DNA of 64,000 nt from an uncultured Bacteroidales bacterium (GCA_902787575.1 CADAGX010000017.1:1-64000), one strand, 5' to 3'; counted from the first letter of the stretch, positions 43,658-51,771 are shown. Program-made: numbers and translations. Notes: a model not told the origin generated them from the sequence alone.

Positions 43658-44494
43658 ATGAAAACTGCAATCAGAAAGAAGGGACTGCTGGCTGGCGTGC
43701 TGGCACTCGTCATCCTGGCCTCCTGCGCCACTGTAACCCGTGTACCCATCACCGGCCGCAAGCAGCGACTCTCTGTAACGAACGAACAGATGCTCAGCCT
43801 GAGCACCACCCAGTATAAGGAATATCTGGGCAGCGCCAAGAAATCTACGAACGCCACCAACGCCGCTCTGGTGCAACGGGTGGGAAAGAAACTGGCCGAC
43901 GCAGTGATTTCCTATCTGATGAACAACGGATACGCCAACGAGGCCAACTACTACGCTTGGGAGTTCAATCTGGTGCAAAACACCTCTGTCAACGCTTTTT
44001 GTATGCCTGGCGGCAAGATTGTGGTGTATGAAGGCATGCTGGCCGTCACGCAGGACGAGCCGTCGCTGGCCATCGTACTTGGGCATGAGATAGCCCATGC
44101 CGTAGCTAAGCACAGCGCTGAGCAGCTGTCTAAGCAGAAGAACCAGAGCATTATCACGTCGCTCGGCTCCTCCATCTTGGCCGCAAAAGTAGGCGAAGAG
44201 ACAGCCAACATGGCCACCTCACTGGCTTCTACGGGCCTGACCTTCCTGAACGCTCACTACAGCCGCGACAACGAGAGCGAAGCCGACCACATGGGCCTCA
44301 TCTTTGCTGCAATGGCCGGCTACGACCCCAACACAGCCATCACATTCTGGCAACGCATGAGCAAAGCCTCGGGCGGCAAACAGGCAGGCGTGCTGCAGAG
44401 CTACCTGAGCAGCCACCCAAGCGACGCCAAGCGCATCTCGGACATACAGCGCTGGCTGCCCGAAGCAATGAAGTACTACACGGGCACAAAATAA
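43658..44494 (+). CDS. M48-family metallopeptidase lipoprotein (LoiP-like)
   Basis: A 278-residue periplasmic zinc peptidase of the Ste24/HtpX-related group, probably in envelope protein quality control. The lipobox LASC is at about residue 20-23; the zinc motif LGHEIAHAVAKHS lies near 142 and a third ligand Glu in RDNESEADHMG near 206. The segment FCMPGGKIVVYEGML precedes the catalytic helix, as in the family. The gene is transcribed alone between the permease gene and gdhA. Confidence 0.93.
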   Translation: MKTAIRKKGLLAGVLALVILASCATVTRVPITGRKQRLSVTNEQMLSLSTTQYKEYLGSAKKSTNATNAALVQRVGKKLADAVISYLMNNGYANEANYYAWEFNLVQNTSVNAFCMPGGKIVVYEGMLAVTQDEPSLAIVLGHEIAHAVAKHSAEQLSKQKNQSIITSLGSSILAAKVGEETANMATSLASTGLTFLNAHYSRDNESEADHMGLIFAAMAGYDPNTAITFWQRMSKASGGKQAGVLQSYLSSHPSDAKRISDIQRWLPEAMKYYTGTK

Positions 44495-44575
44495 ACGTGC
44501 AGTCCGAGAAAACGCAGGATTTGTCACTTCGAGGCGACAAAATGTAAGCGAAATACATTTTTAGCCCCGAAATTC

Positions 44576-44606
44576 TTGGCCGAAAGGAACATTCTGTGTA
44601 ACTTTG
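44576..44606 (+). promoter_or_regulatory. gdhA promoter
   Basis: TTG (44576-44578), 20-nt spacer, TAACTTTG (44599-44606), 45 nt upstream of the gdhA ATG. Confidence 0.7.
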
Positions 44607-44651
44607 CTTCAAGAATGACTGACAAACTGTAAACCTAACTACAATAACACG

Positions 44652-45989
44652 ATGAACATTCAGAACATCATGGCCCAACTGGAGGCCAAACATCCAGGCG
44701 AGAAGGAGTATCTGCAGGCAGTTCACGAAGTGCTCCTCTCCATCGAAGACGTGTACAATCAGCACCCCGAATTCGAGAAGGCAAAACTCATAGAACGGCT
44801 GGTGGAGCCCGAGCGCATCATCACGTTCCGCGTGCCTTGGGTGGACGACAAGGGACAGGTGCAGGTGAATCTGGGCTACCGCGTGCAGTTCAACAGCGCC
44901 ATCGGTCCGTACAAAGGCGGTCTGCGCTTCCACGCCTCGGTGAACCTGAGCATCCTCAAGTTCCTCGGCTTCGAGCAGACTTTCAAGAACGCACTTACCA
45001 CGCTGCCCATGGGCGGCGGCAAGGGCGGCAGCGACTTTTCGCCTCGCGGCAAGAGCGACGCTGAGATCATGCGCTTCTGCCAGGCATTCATGAGCGAGCT
45101 GTTCCGCTACGTAGGTCCCGAGACTGACATCCCGGCAGGCGACATTGGTGTCGGAGCTCGCGAAATCGGTTACCTCTTTGGCGAATACAAGAAGCTTACA
45201 CGCGATTGGAGCGGCGTGCTCACGGGCAAAGGCCTCTCCTACGGCGGCAGCTTGGTGCGCCCCGAGGCTACGGGATTCGGCGGACTCTACTTCGTACGCG
45301 AAATGTTGGCCGACAAGGGCATCGACATCAAGGGTAAGACCGTGGCCATCAGCGGCTTCGGCAATGTGGCATGGGGTGCAGCGACGAAAGCCACACAGAT
45401 GGGCGCCAAAGTGATCACCATCAGCGGTCCCGACGGATACATTCTGGACGAGAACGGACTCGACGAGCAGAAGATTGCCTACATGCTCGAGCTGCGCGCC
45501 AGCGGCAACGACATCTGCCAGCCTTACGCCGACGAGTTCCCCGGCTCCAAATTCTTTGCCGGCAAGCGGCCGTGGGAAGTGAAGTGCGACATTGCACTCC
45601 CCTGCGCCACACAGAACGAACTGAACGGTGACGACGCAAAGCAACTCATCCAGAACGGCTGCATCTGCGTAGGCGAAATCTCGAACATGGGCTGCACGCC
45701 CGAGGCCATCGACGCCTTCCTTGCAGCCAAGATGCTTTATGCACCGGGCAAGGCCGTGAACGCAGGTGGTGTTGCCACCAGCGGGCTCGAGATGTCGCAG
45801 AACGCCATGCACCTGAGCTGGTCGGCAGCTGAAGTGGACCAGAAGCTACACCAGATTATGCACGGAATTCATGAGCAGTGCGTGAAGTACGGCACGCAGC
45901 CCGACGGATACGTCAATTACGTAAAGGGCGCCAACATAGCCGGATTCATGAAGGTGGCACAGGCCATGATGGCTCAGGGCATCGTGTAA
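44652..45989 (+). CDS. gdhA: NADP-type glutamate dehydrogenase
   Basis: Hexameric cytoplasmic enzyme that aminates 2-oxoglutarate, the main ammonia-assimilation route in Bacteroidales. The 445-residue protein has PYKGGLRFH near 88, the catalytic-Lys segment TLPMGGGKGGSDF near 118-130, and the Rossmann stretch AISGFGNVAWGAA near 235. The segment VGEISNMGCTPEAIDAF near 342 replaces the more common EGANMP form, a branch-specific variant. It is monocistronic, with a good promoter and a strong terminator at 46010. Confidence 0.97.
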   Translation: MNIQNIMAQLEAKHPGEKEYLQAVHEVLLSIEDVYNQHPEFEKAKLIERLVEPERIITFRVPWVDDKGQVQVNLGYRVQFNSAIGPYKGGLRFHASVNLSILKFLGFEQTFKNALTTLPMGGGKGGSDFSPRGKSDAEIMRFCQAFMSELFRYVGPETDIPAGDIGVGAREIGYLFGEYKKLTRDWSGVLTGKGLSYGGSLVRPEATGFGGLYFVREMLADKGIDIKGKTVAISGFGNVAWGAATKATQMGAKVITISGPDGYILDENGLDEQKIAYMLELRASGNDICQPYADEFPGSKFFAGKRPWEVKCDIALPCATQNELNGDDAKQLIQNGCICVGEISNMGCTPEAIDAFLAAKMLYAPGKAVNAGGVATSGLEMSQNAMHLSWSAAEVDQKLHQIMHGIHEQCVKYGTQPDGYVNYVKGANIAGFMKVAQAMMAQGIV

Positions 45990-46009
45990 ACAGAAATTCC
46001 ACACATGGG

Positions 46010-46038
46010 CCCCTCTCCCACCGAGAGGGGCTTTTTTG
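46010..46038 (+). terminator. Terminator after gdhA
   Basis: A 9-bp perfect stem GCCCCTCTC / GAGAGGGGC (loop CCACC) followed by TTTTTT. Confidence 0.92.
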
Positions 46039-46129
46039 TTTCGCACAGCCAAAATGCGCCAAACAGGAAGCCGCGAGGAGGCGAAACGAAGCATTTTTCA
46101 GAAAAAGGCACAAAAAACTTACGATTTTC

Positions 46130-46160
46130 TTGCCGCAACGCGCAAAAAAGCGTAACTTTG
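46130..46160 (+). promoter_or_regulatory. Promoter of the aromatic amino-acid operon
   Basis: TTG (46130-46132), 20-nt spacer, TAACTTTG (46153-46160). The start of transcription is expected near 46167, about 20 nt before the leader peptide ATG. Confidence 0.75.
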
Positions 46161-46186
46161 CAGCGAAATAAACAAATAGGTAACAA

Positions 46187-46252
46187 ATGCGCACACTGGG
46201 CAACAACTTTTACGGCTTCTATTATTACTTTTACTTTACCAAAGTGAAGTGA
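46187..46252 (+). CDS. Phe/Tyr-rich attenuator leader peptide
   Basis: A 21-codon frame (ATG at 46187, TGA at 46250-46252) directly downstream of the operon promoter. Residues 8-17 read FYGFYYYFYF: four Phe and five Tyr in ten codons, an enrichment that chance does not give. The peptide itself would have no function; its translation would report charged tRNA-Phe and tRNA-Tyr. The stop codon lies inside the upstream arm of the antiterminator stem (46249-46258). Too short for ordinary gene prediction. I am confident that it is translated because frame, position and RNA folding all agree. Confidence 0.85.
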   Translation: MRTLGNNFYGFYYYFYFTKVK

Positions 46253-46345
46253 AACGGGCCGTCGTGTGTGAAAGATAATACAAGAGAGAGAAAGAAATAC
46301 AAGCAAGTCCCGTTTCACAGAAAGTGGAGCGGGACTTCTCTTATA
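46249..46345 (+). promoter_or_regulatory. Transcription attenuator with antiterminator/terminator switch
   Basis: Terminator: a 14-bp stem (two G-U pairs) between 46305-46318 and 46324-46337, loop AGAAA, followed by CTCTTATA. Antiterminator: GTGAAACGGG (46249-46258) is the exact complement of CCCGTTTCAC (46309-46318), the 5' arm of the terminator. A ribosome stalled on the Phe/Tyr codons (46208-46237) leaves 46249-46258 free and permits read-through; one that reaches the stop codon covers it and permits termination. The pairings are visible; the mechanism is inferred from classical attenuators. Confidence 0.82.
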
Positions 46346-46363
46346 TATAATAAGGTAAAAGGA

Positions 46364-47206
46364 ATGATACGAGTTGCAATACAAGGCATCGAAGGCAGTT
46401 TTCACGACATTGCGGCGCACCGCTACTTCACCGAAGAACCGGTGCAGCTGGTGTGCTGCGACACGTTCGAAGACGTCTTCCGCCAGATGCACGCCGACCC
46501 AGACGTGGTGGCGCTGGTGGCCATAGAGAATACCATTGCGGGCAGCCTGCTGCACAACTACGAACTGCTGCGCGAGAGCGGCGTCACCATAGTGGGCGAA
46601 CACAAGCTGCGCATCAGCCACAGCATCATGTGCCTGCCCGAAGAGGACTGGGCAGACGTGACGGAAGTGAATTCTCATCCGGTGGCCCTGATGCAGTGTC
46701 GCGACTTTCTCTCGCAGCACAAGGGACTGAAGGTGGTGGAAGTGGCCGACACGGCAGGCGCAGCAGCCGACATCAGCCGCCAGCATCTGCTACACCACGC
46801 GGCCATCTGCCACAAGGACGCGGCACGAATCTACGGCATGAAGGTGCTGCAGGAAGGCATCGAGACGAACAAGCACAACTTCACCCGCTTCCTGGTGCTG
46901 GCCTCGCCCGAGAAAGCCGACAGCCTGCGCAAGGTGGAAAGAGTGAACAAGGCGAGTCTGGTCTTCACGCTGCCGCACGAAGAAGGAAGTCTGAGCGCCA
47001 TACTGAGCATCCTCTCGTTTTACAAACTCAATCTGACGAAGATTCAGTCGCTGCCCATCATCGGCAAAGAGTGGCAATACATGTTTTACATCGACCTCTC
47101 CTTCAGCGACCGCGAACGATACAAGCTGGCCATCGGAGCCATTGCACCGCTGGTCAGGGAAATGAACATCTTAGGCGAATACGAAAATGGAAAGCAAAGC
47201 ATTTGA
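46364..47206 (+). CDS. pheA: Prephenate dehydratase
   Basis: Converts prephenate to phenylpyruvate, the committed step to Phe. The 280-residue protein starts at ATG 46364 (MIRVAIQGIEGSFHDIAA), which matches family openings; an upstream in-frame ATG at 46268 would translate the attenuator hairpin and was rejected. The catalytic region NKHNFTRFLVL (the family's TRF motif) lies near 178-188, and the C-terminal ACT domain (SLVFTLPHEEGSLSAILSIL) from about 203, which typically senses Phe. It overlaps the aminotransferase gene by 20 nt and is the first enzyme gene after the attenuator. Confidence 0.95.
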   Translation: MIRVAIQGIEGSFHDIAAHRYFTEEPVQLVCCDTFEDVFRQMHADPDVVALVAIENTIAGSLLHNYELLRESGVTIVGEHKLRISHSIMCLPEEDWADVTEVNSHPVALMQCRDFLSQHKGLKVVEVADTAGAAADISRQHLLHHAAICHKDAARIYGMKVLQEGIETNKHNFTRFLVLASPEKADSLRKVERVNKASLVFTLPHEEGSLSAILSILSFYKLNLTKIQSLPIIGKEWQYMFYIDLSFSDRERYKLAIGAIAPLVREMNILGEYENGKQSI

Positions 47207-48380
47207 ATTCAAACCCGCCGAACGGATTAGCACCGTCAGCGAATATTATTTCAGCCGCAAGCTGAAGGAGATAGCACGCATGAATGCCGAAGGGAAGGAC
47301 GTAGTAAGCCTGGCCATCGGCAGCCCAGACATGCCACCATCGGCCGAGACGGTGAAAGTCCTGTGCGAGCAGGCACAGCGCCCCGACACACACGGCTACC
47401 AACCAACCATCGGCACACCCGAACTGCGCGAGGCAATGGCTGGCTTCTACAGCCGCTGGTACGGCGTCGAGCTCGACCCGGCAAGCGAGATACAGCCGCT
47501 CATCGGCAGCAAGGAGGGCATCCTGCACGTGACGCTCACCTTCGTAAATTCGGGCGACAAAGTGCTTGTGCCCAACCCTGGCTATCCCACCTACACAAGC
47601 CTGAGCCGCATCCTGAGCGCTGAGGTGGTGAACTACGACCTTCGTCCCGAGAACGGATGGCAGCCCGACTTCGAAGCGCTGGAGCGCATGGACCTCAAAG
47701 GCGTAAAGCTGATGTGGACCAACTACCCCAACATGCCAACCGGCGCGCCTGCCCGACGCGAGACGTACGAGCGGCTGGTGGACTTCGGCCTGCGACACGG
47801 CATCATTATAGTGAACGACAACCCCTATTCCTTCATCCTCAACAAGGGTCAGCGCCTTTCCATTCTGCAGGTGCCGCGCGCAAAGGAATGCTGCATCGAG
47901 TTCAACTCCATGAGCAAGAGTCACAACATGCCGGGCTGGCGCATCGGACTGCTGGCCACCAACGCGCAGTTTATCCAATGGCTGCTCCGCGTGAAAACGA
48001 ACATCGACTCGGGTACATTCCGCCCCATGCAACTGGCAGCCGCGCAAGCCTATAAGAACACAGACGAGTGGCACATGCAGGCCAACTACGCCACGTATGC
48101 CAGCCGACGCGCGCTGGCCGAGGAGATTATGCACCGGCTGGGATGCACGTTCGACGCCAACCAGACGGGCATGTTCCTGTGGGGCCGCATCCCCGACAGC
48201 TGCGCCGAAGTGGAGGACCTAACGGAGCGCGTGCTGCACGAGGCCCGCGTCTTCATCACGCCCGGCTTCATCTTCGGCTCCGGCGGCAACCGCTACGTCC
48301 GCATCAGCCTCTGCGCCAAGGAAGAGCAGTTTCGCGAGGCGCTTCGCAGAATAGAGAAAATGAATCAGAACGCTGAATAA
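47187..48380 (+). CDS. Class I/II PLP-dependent aminotransferase (aromatic/prephenate type)
   Basis: A 397-residue fold-type I aminotransferase. The Schiff-base Lys lies in SMSKSHNMPGWRIG near 244, the phosphate-binding SKEGI near 108, and the conserved Asp in IVNDNPY near 210. It starts 20 nt inside pheA, so the two are translationally coupled. In this operon it should transaminate phenylpyruvate and 4-hydroxyphenylpyruvate (or prephenate) to finish Phe and Tyr. Exact specificity cannot be read from sequence. Confidence 0.9.
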   Translation: MESKAFEFKPAERISTVSEYYFSRKLKEIARMNAEGKDVVSLAIGSPDMPPSAETVKVLCEQAQRPDTHGYQPTIGTPELREAMAGFYSRWYGVELDPASEIQPLIGSKEGILHVTLTFVNSGDKVLVPNPGYPTYTSLSRILSAEVVNYDLRPENGWQPDFEALERMDLKGVKLMWTNYPNMPTGAPARRETYERLVDFGLRHGIIIVNDNPYSFILNKGQRLSILQVPRAKECCIEFNSMSKSHNMPGWRIGLLATNAQFIQWLLRVKTNIDSGTFRPMQLAAAQAYKNTDEWHMQANYATYASRRALAEEIMHRLGCTFDANQTGMFLWGRIPDSCAEVEDLTERVLHEARVFITPGFIFGSGGNRYVRISLCAKEEQFREALRRIEKMNQNAE

Positions 48381-48400
48381 TAAAATACACGACAAAGCAT

Positions 48401-49465
48401 ATGAAACTCGACTTAATCCCACTCAATCTCCCCAGCGACAACGTCCGCCCGTTCGTGATTGCCGGCCCGTGCTCGGCAGAGACAGAAGAGCAAGTTATGA
48501 CCACCGCCCGCCAGCTCGCACAGAAGGGCTGCCACATGTTCCGTGCCGGAGTGTGGAAGCCACGCACGAAGCCCGGAGGCTTCGAGGGTCACGGCGAGAA
48601 GGCACTGCCCTGGCTGCAGCGCGTAAAGGCCGAGACGGGCATGCTCACGGCTGCCGAAGTGGCCACACCCGAACACGTGGAACTGGCTCTGCGCTACGGC
48701 GTGGACATCCTGTGGGTCGGCGCACGCACCACGGCCAACCCATTCGCTGTGCAGGAACTGGCCGACAGCCTGCGGGGCACCGATGTGCCGGTGTTGGTGA
48801 AGAATCCTGTGAACCCCGACCTCGAACTCTGGATTGGCGCCCTGCTGCGACTGAACGGAGCAGGCGTAAAACGGTTGGCTGCCATACACCGCGGCTTCAG
48901 CACCATAGACCACAAGCTGTACCGCAACATTCCGCTTTGGCACATCCCCATCGAGCTGCACCGCCGCTTCCCCAACCTACCCGTTGTCTGTGACCCCAGT
49001 CACATGGGTGGCCGCCGCGACCTCATCGCCACGCTCTGCCAGCAGGCGATGGACATGGGCTTCCACGGACTGCTCGTGGAGAGTCACTGCAACCCCGACG
49101 AGGCATGGAGCGATGCCGCACAGCAGGTAACGCCCGAAGTGCTGGACTTCATCATCGAGCACCTCATAGTCCGCGACAACGTGGAGATGACCGAGTCGCT
49201 GATTTCACTGCGCAAGCAGATAGACGAAATGGACGACCAGTTGATGGACCTGCTCACTCGCCGCATGCGCGTGAGCCGCGAGATTGCACTCTACAAGAAG
49301 GAGCACAACATGGGCGTCGTGCAGACACGCCGCTACACCGAGATACTCGACAAACGCGGTGCACAGGGCAGCCTCTGCGGCATGGACGAGACCTTCGTAC
49401 GCCGCATCTACGAGGCAATACACGAAGAGAGCGTGCGACAGCAAATGGAGATAATAAATAAATAG
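48401..49465 (+). CDS. Bifunctional DAHP synthase/chorismate mutase
   Basis: A 354-residue fusion of the first shikimate step and the chorismate-to-prephenate branch step. The DAHP synthase part (AroA-beta/KDOPS type) covers about residues 1-262: IAGPCSAE (18-25), GVWKPRTKPGGFEG, LVKNPVNPD and CDPSHMGG. The chorismate mutase part begins near 268 with LRKQIDEMDDQLMDLLTRRM, an AroQ-type helix. Such a fusion is normal in Bacteroidales. It follows the aminotransferase by 20 nt. Feedback inhibition is likely through the mutase domain, but is not shown. Confidence 0.95.
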   Translation: MKLDLIPLNLPSDNVRPFVIAGPCSAETEEQVMTTARQLAQKGCHMFRAGVWKPRTKPGGFEGHGEKALPWLQRVKAETGMLTAAEVATPEHVELALRYGVDILWVGARTTANPFAVQELADSLRGTDVPVLVKNPVNPDLELWIGALLRLNGAGVKRLAAIHRGFSTIDHKLYRNIPLWHIPIELHRRFPNLPVVCDPSHMGGRRDLIATLCQQAMDMGFHGLLVESHCNPDEAWSDAAQQVTPEVLDFIIEHLIVRDNVEMTESLISLRKQIDEMDDQLMDLLTRRMRVSREIALYKKEHNMGVVQTRRYTEILDKRGAQGSLCGMDETFVRRIYEAIHEESVRQQMEIINK

Positions 49466-49471
49466 AAGAAA

Positions 49472-49518
49472 GGTTAGAGGTGAGGGGTTAGAGGTTAGAG
49501 ACCCCCTCGCCTCTAACC
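49472..49518 (+). repeat. GGTTAGAGG inverted repeat/hairpin, left flank of the inserted gene
   Basis: A 15-bp stem with one G-T pair, GGTTAGAGGTGAGGG / CCCTCGCCTCTAACC, with internal GGTTAGA copies. It lies 6 nt after the DAHP synthase stop and could dampen read-through. Confidence 0.7.
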
Positions 49519-49537
49519 TTCCGACACAGCAGAGAAG

Positions 49538-49933
49538 ATGACAGAGAACGTTGATTTTTCATTTGAGAGACTTAATGTCTATCAGGCTGTTAGGTTACTG
49601 ATAAAAGAAGTATATCTGGCACAAAGACAACTTCCCAAGGAAGAGACCTACGCATTGGGCGACCAGATACGCAGAGCTGCAATATCCATTTCGTCCAACA
49701 TTGCAGAAGGAAGCGGACGCAGTTCGTGGCGAGAGAAAATACACTTCATCGAAATCTCCTATGGTTCGCTGATGGAACTTCACTCGCAAATACAGTTATG
49801 CACAGACCTTGGCTACATGGATTTGGCGACTCAGACATCACTCCGCGAGCAGATTATAAACGTAGCAAAGATGCTTTCCGGCCTGAAAACTTCGTTTGAA
49901 AAACATCTTTCACCTATAACCTCTCACCTATAA
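49538..49933 (+). CDS. Four-helix-bundle protein (S23/23S rRNA intervening-sequence type)
   Basis: A 131-residue helical protein with the family signature LNVYQAVRLLIKEVY, then IRRAAISISSNIAEGSGR near 45-62 and IHFIEISYGSLMEL. Members were first found inside 23S rRNA intervening sequences but many occur elsewhere with short repeats. Here the gene sits between the DAHP synthase and tyrA genes, bounded by inverted repeats of related sequence at 49472-49518 and 49912-49986. It is unlikely to take part in aromatic synthesis. The function is unknown. Confidence 0.88.
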   Translation: MTENVDFSFERLNVYQAVRLLIKEVYLAQRQLPKEETYALGDQIRRAAISISSNIAEGSGRSSWREKIHFIEISYGSLMELHSQIQLCTDLGYMDLATQTSLREQIINVAKMLSGLKTSFEKHLSPITSHL

Positions 49934-49986
49934 CCTATAACCTCTCACCTATAACCTCTCACCTATAACCTCTCACCTATAACCTT
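49912..49986. repeat. CCTCTCACCTATAA tandem repeats, right flank of the inserted gene
   Basis: About five copies of CACCTATAACCTCT, spaced regularly, overlapping the end of the S23-type gene and ending just before the tyrA start. Its reverse complement (GGTTATAGGTGAGAGG) resembles the left flank. Confidence 0.75.
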
Positions 49987-49993
49987 TTATAAT

Positions 49994-50767
49994 ATGAAAA
50001 TCCTAATTCTAGGCGCAGGCAAGATGGGCAGTTTCTTCACAGACGTGCTGTCCTTCGACCACGAATGCGCCGTATACGAAATCGACCCGAAGCGGATGCG
50101 CTTCCTATACAACGCACAACGCTTCACCTCGCTCGACGAGATCGATGCCTTCCGTCCCGACCTCGTCATCAATGCCGTCACGCTGAAGTACACCATCGAA
50201 GTCTTTAAGCAAGTCATACCCCACCTGCACCAAGACTGCATCATCAGCGACATCAGCAGCGTCAAGACCGACCTCAAGGAGTTCTACGAATCCACAGGGA
50301 TGCACTACGTAAGCACCCACCCCATGTTCGGTCCCACGTTTGCCAACCTCGGCGCCCTCTCCAGCGAGAACGCCATTGTCATCAACGAGGGCGACTATCT
50401 GGGCCGCGTCTTCTTTCTCGACCTCTATCGCCGCCTCGGGCTGAACGTCCACGAGTACTCGTTTTGCGAACACGACGAGGCAATGGCCTACAGCCTCTCA
50501 GTGCCCTTCGTCAGCACCTTCGTCTTCTCGGCCGTGATGAAGCATCAGGATGCACCCGGCACCACCTTCAAGCGTCACCTCGGCATAGCCCGCGGCGTCC
50601 TCTCGGAAGACGACACCCTGCTGCGCGAAATACTCTTCAACCCGCGCACCAAGCACCACGTGGAGCAAATCCGGGCCGAGCTGAAAGACCTCATACAGAT
50701 AATAGACAACCGCGACGAGGAGGCTCTCAACGAATACCTGGCCAAAATAAGGCGCAATATCCGCTGA
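49994..50767 (+). CDS. tyrA: Prephenate dehydrogenase
   Basis: Oxidises and decarboxylates prephenate to 4-hydroxyphenylpyruvate for Tyr. The 257-residue protein begins with the NAD-binding MKILILGAGKMG (residues 1-12); ISDISSVKTDL near 94 and THPMFGP near 112 mark the catalytic region with its His. It is short for the family and has no ACT domain, as in many Bacteroidales. It is the last gene of the operon controlled by the Phe/Tyr attenuator, though the repeat-flanked S23-type gene separates it from the rest. Confidence 0.93.
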   Translation: MKILILGAGKMGSFFTDVLSFDHECAVYEIDPKRMRFLYNAQRFTSLDEIDAFRPDLVINAVTLKYTIEVFKQVIPHLHQDCIISDISSVKTDLKEFYESTGMHYVSTHPMFGPTFANLGALSSENAIVINEGDYLGRVFFLDLYRRLGLNVHEYSFCEHDEAMAYSLSVPFVSTFVFSAVMKHQDAPGTTFKRHLGIARGVLSEDDTLLREILFNPRTKHHVEQIRAELKDLIQIIDNRDEEALNEYLAKIRRNIR

Positions 50768-50787
50768 ACCCCGTCGCCGCGGCTGCT

Positions 50788-50803
50788 TGGCAGGCAGTCC
50801 TGC
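50788..50803. terminator. Possible bidirectional terminator
   Basis: GGCAGG-CAGT-CCTGCC between the convergent tyrA and DUF6567 genes; the T-run is poor on both sides. Confidence 0.35.
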
Positions 50804-50805
50804 CG

Positions 50806-51162
50806 TTACTTGAACTCCACGATGTTAGCCGTGGCGTTGCACGTCACCTCGATGTAGATGGGCGTAATCATCTTCACGGCCATGTGCGTCGTAACGTTCG
50901 TCAGCGTCTGAGCACCCGTCAGGTGAGCGTTCTTCGACATCTCGTTGATGGCATTGTTCATCAGCGCCTCCTTCTTTAGGCCACCGATGAAGAACACATA
51001 CTTGGCCTTCGCCTCGCCGTAGGCCTGCCCCACCACACGGAAATTATTCTCCGAGAGCACCACCTTCGTCTCCGTCAGGTTGTTAGACGTAGTTGTGGCA
51101 ATGCCGCAACTCGAGAGCGTCATTGCGGCCACTGCAGCCGCTGCAAGAAACATTTTTTTCAT
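50806..51162 (-). CDS. DUF6567-family lipoprotein
   Basis: A 118-residue lipoprotein with the leader MKKMFLAAAAVAAMTLSSC (lipobox LSSC, Cys19). The mature part contains GQAYGEAKAKYVFFIGG and ends with a short beta strand; it resembles DUF6567 proteins of Bacteroidales, of unknown function. A -7 element TAACTTTG lies at 51213-51220 on the minus strand. It is convergent with tyrA. Confidence 0.8.
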   Translation of the reverse strand: MKKMFLAAAAVAAMTLSSCGIATTTSNNLTETKVVLSENNFRVVGQAYGEAKAKYVFFIGGLKKEALMNNAINEMSKNAHLTGAQTLTNVTTHMAVKMITPIYIEVTCNATANIVEFK

Positions 51163-51212
51163 TTCTCTTTTTTTAAGGGTTACACAATAAATAAGTTAAC
51201 GTGTTTCATCTG

Positions 51213-51220
51213 CAAAGTTA
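51213..51220 (-). promoter_or_regulatory. -7 element for the DUF6567 gene
   Basis: Minus-strand TAACTTTG, about 50 nt upstream of the ATG; no good TTG at the right distance. Confidence 0.5.
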
Positions 51221-51268
51221 CGATTTTCCATCAATATGACACACCATTTATCTGTTTTTTTGGTTACC

Positions 51269-51706
51269 GTAACTTCTCCCAAAAGTTTTTTCTCGGAAAA
51301 AACCTACATCCTACACCTTTGATACATCAATGCACTGTATTTCTGTCCGTTGCCACCGTGTAGGTTCGGGTGTAGGTTCACGAAAAGCGTGTAGGTTTAA
51401 CGGCACGACACGCAATATTTAACATTTCACATGCCAAAAAAGTCGTGCAACACGTCACACCGAACTTACCACGCGACGAAACAAATTTAGGAAGAAATGC
51501 AGCCCAAATGCCCCCGAACCTACACGTTTTCGGCTTGCCTACACCAAAACCTACACCCCTATACCACACAGATTTCCAACCGATTAACCTGCGAAAGTGT
51601 AGGTGTGTAGGTTTTTTCGGAGAAAAATTTTTAGGGAGAGTCAGTCGTGCATAATGGCTCGTTGTAGGGTCTTTGCTTGTCAAAGACCGAAAAGGGGAAG
51701 ATTTCT
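51269..51706 (-). repeat. Long intergenic repeat, copy 2 (inverted relative to 1-437)
   Basis: Reverse-complement copy of the element at 1-437. The ~110 nt at 51594-51704 match positions 1-110 almost exactly; the middle is more diverged but keeps the TGTAGGTTCGGGTGTAGG words. The ends (AACTTCTCCC... and ...AGGGAGAGTC) are inverted repeats of each other. It lies between the DUF6567 gene and the BspA-like gene. Confidence 0.88.
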
Positions 51707-51771
51707 CTATATATTGGAAATGGCACGGAGCCTCAGCCACCGTGCCATTTCCATAAATCCGTAAATCCCCT

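Noticed and set aside
42077..44113. 678-codon minus-strand open frame across permease and M48 genes
   Set aside because: It crosses the 22-bp array and lies opposite two well-supported genes; typical of GC-rich shadow frames.
46268..46363. N-terminal extension of pheA from an upstream ATG
   Set aside because: It would translate the attenuator terminator hairpin and adds residues absent from the family.
49912..49986. CRISPR-like direct repeats
   Set aside because: Simple head-to-tail heptamer-type repeats without unique spacers.
51378..51740. 120-codon open frame through repeat copy 2
   Set aside because: The matching frame in copy 1 has an early TGA, so coding is not conserved.
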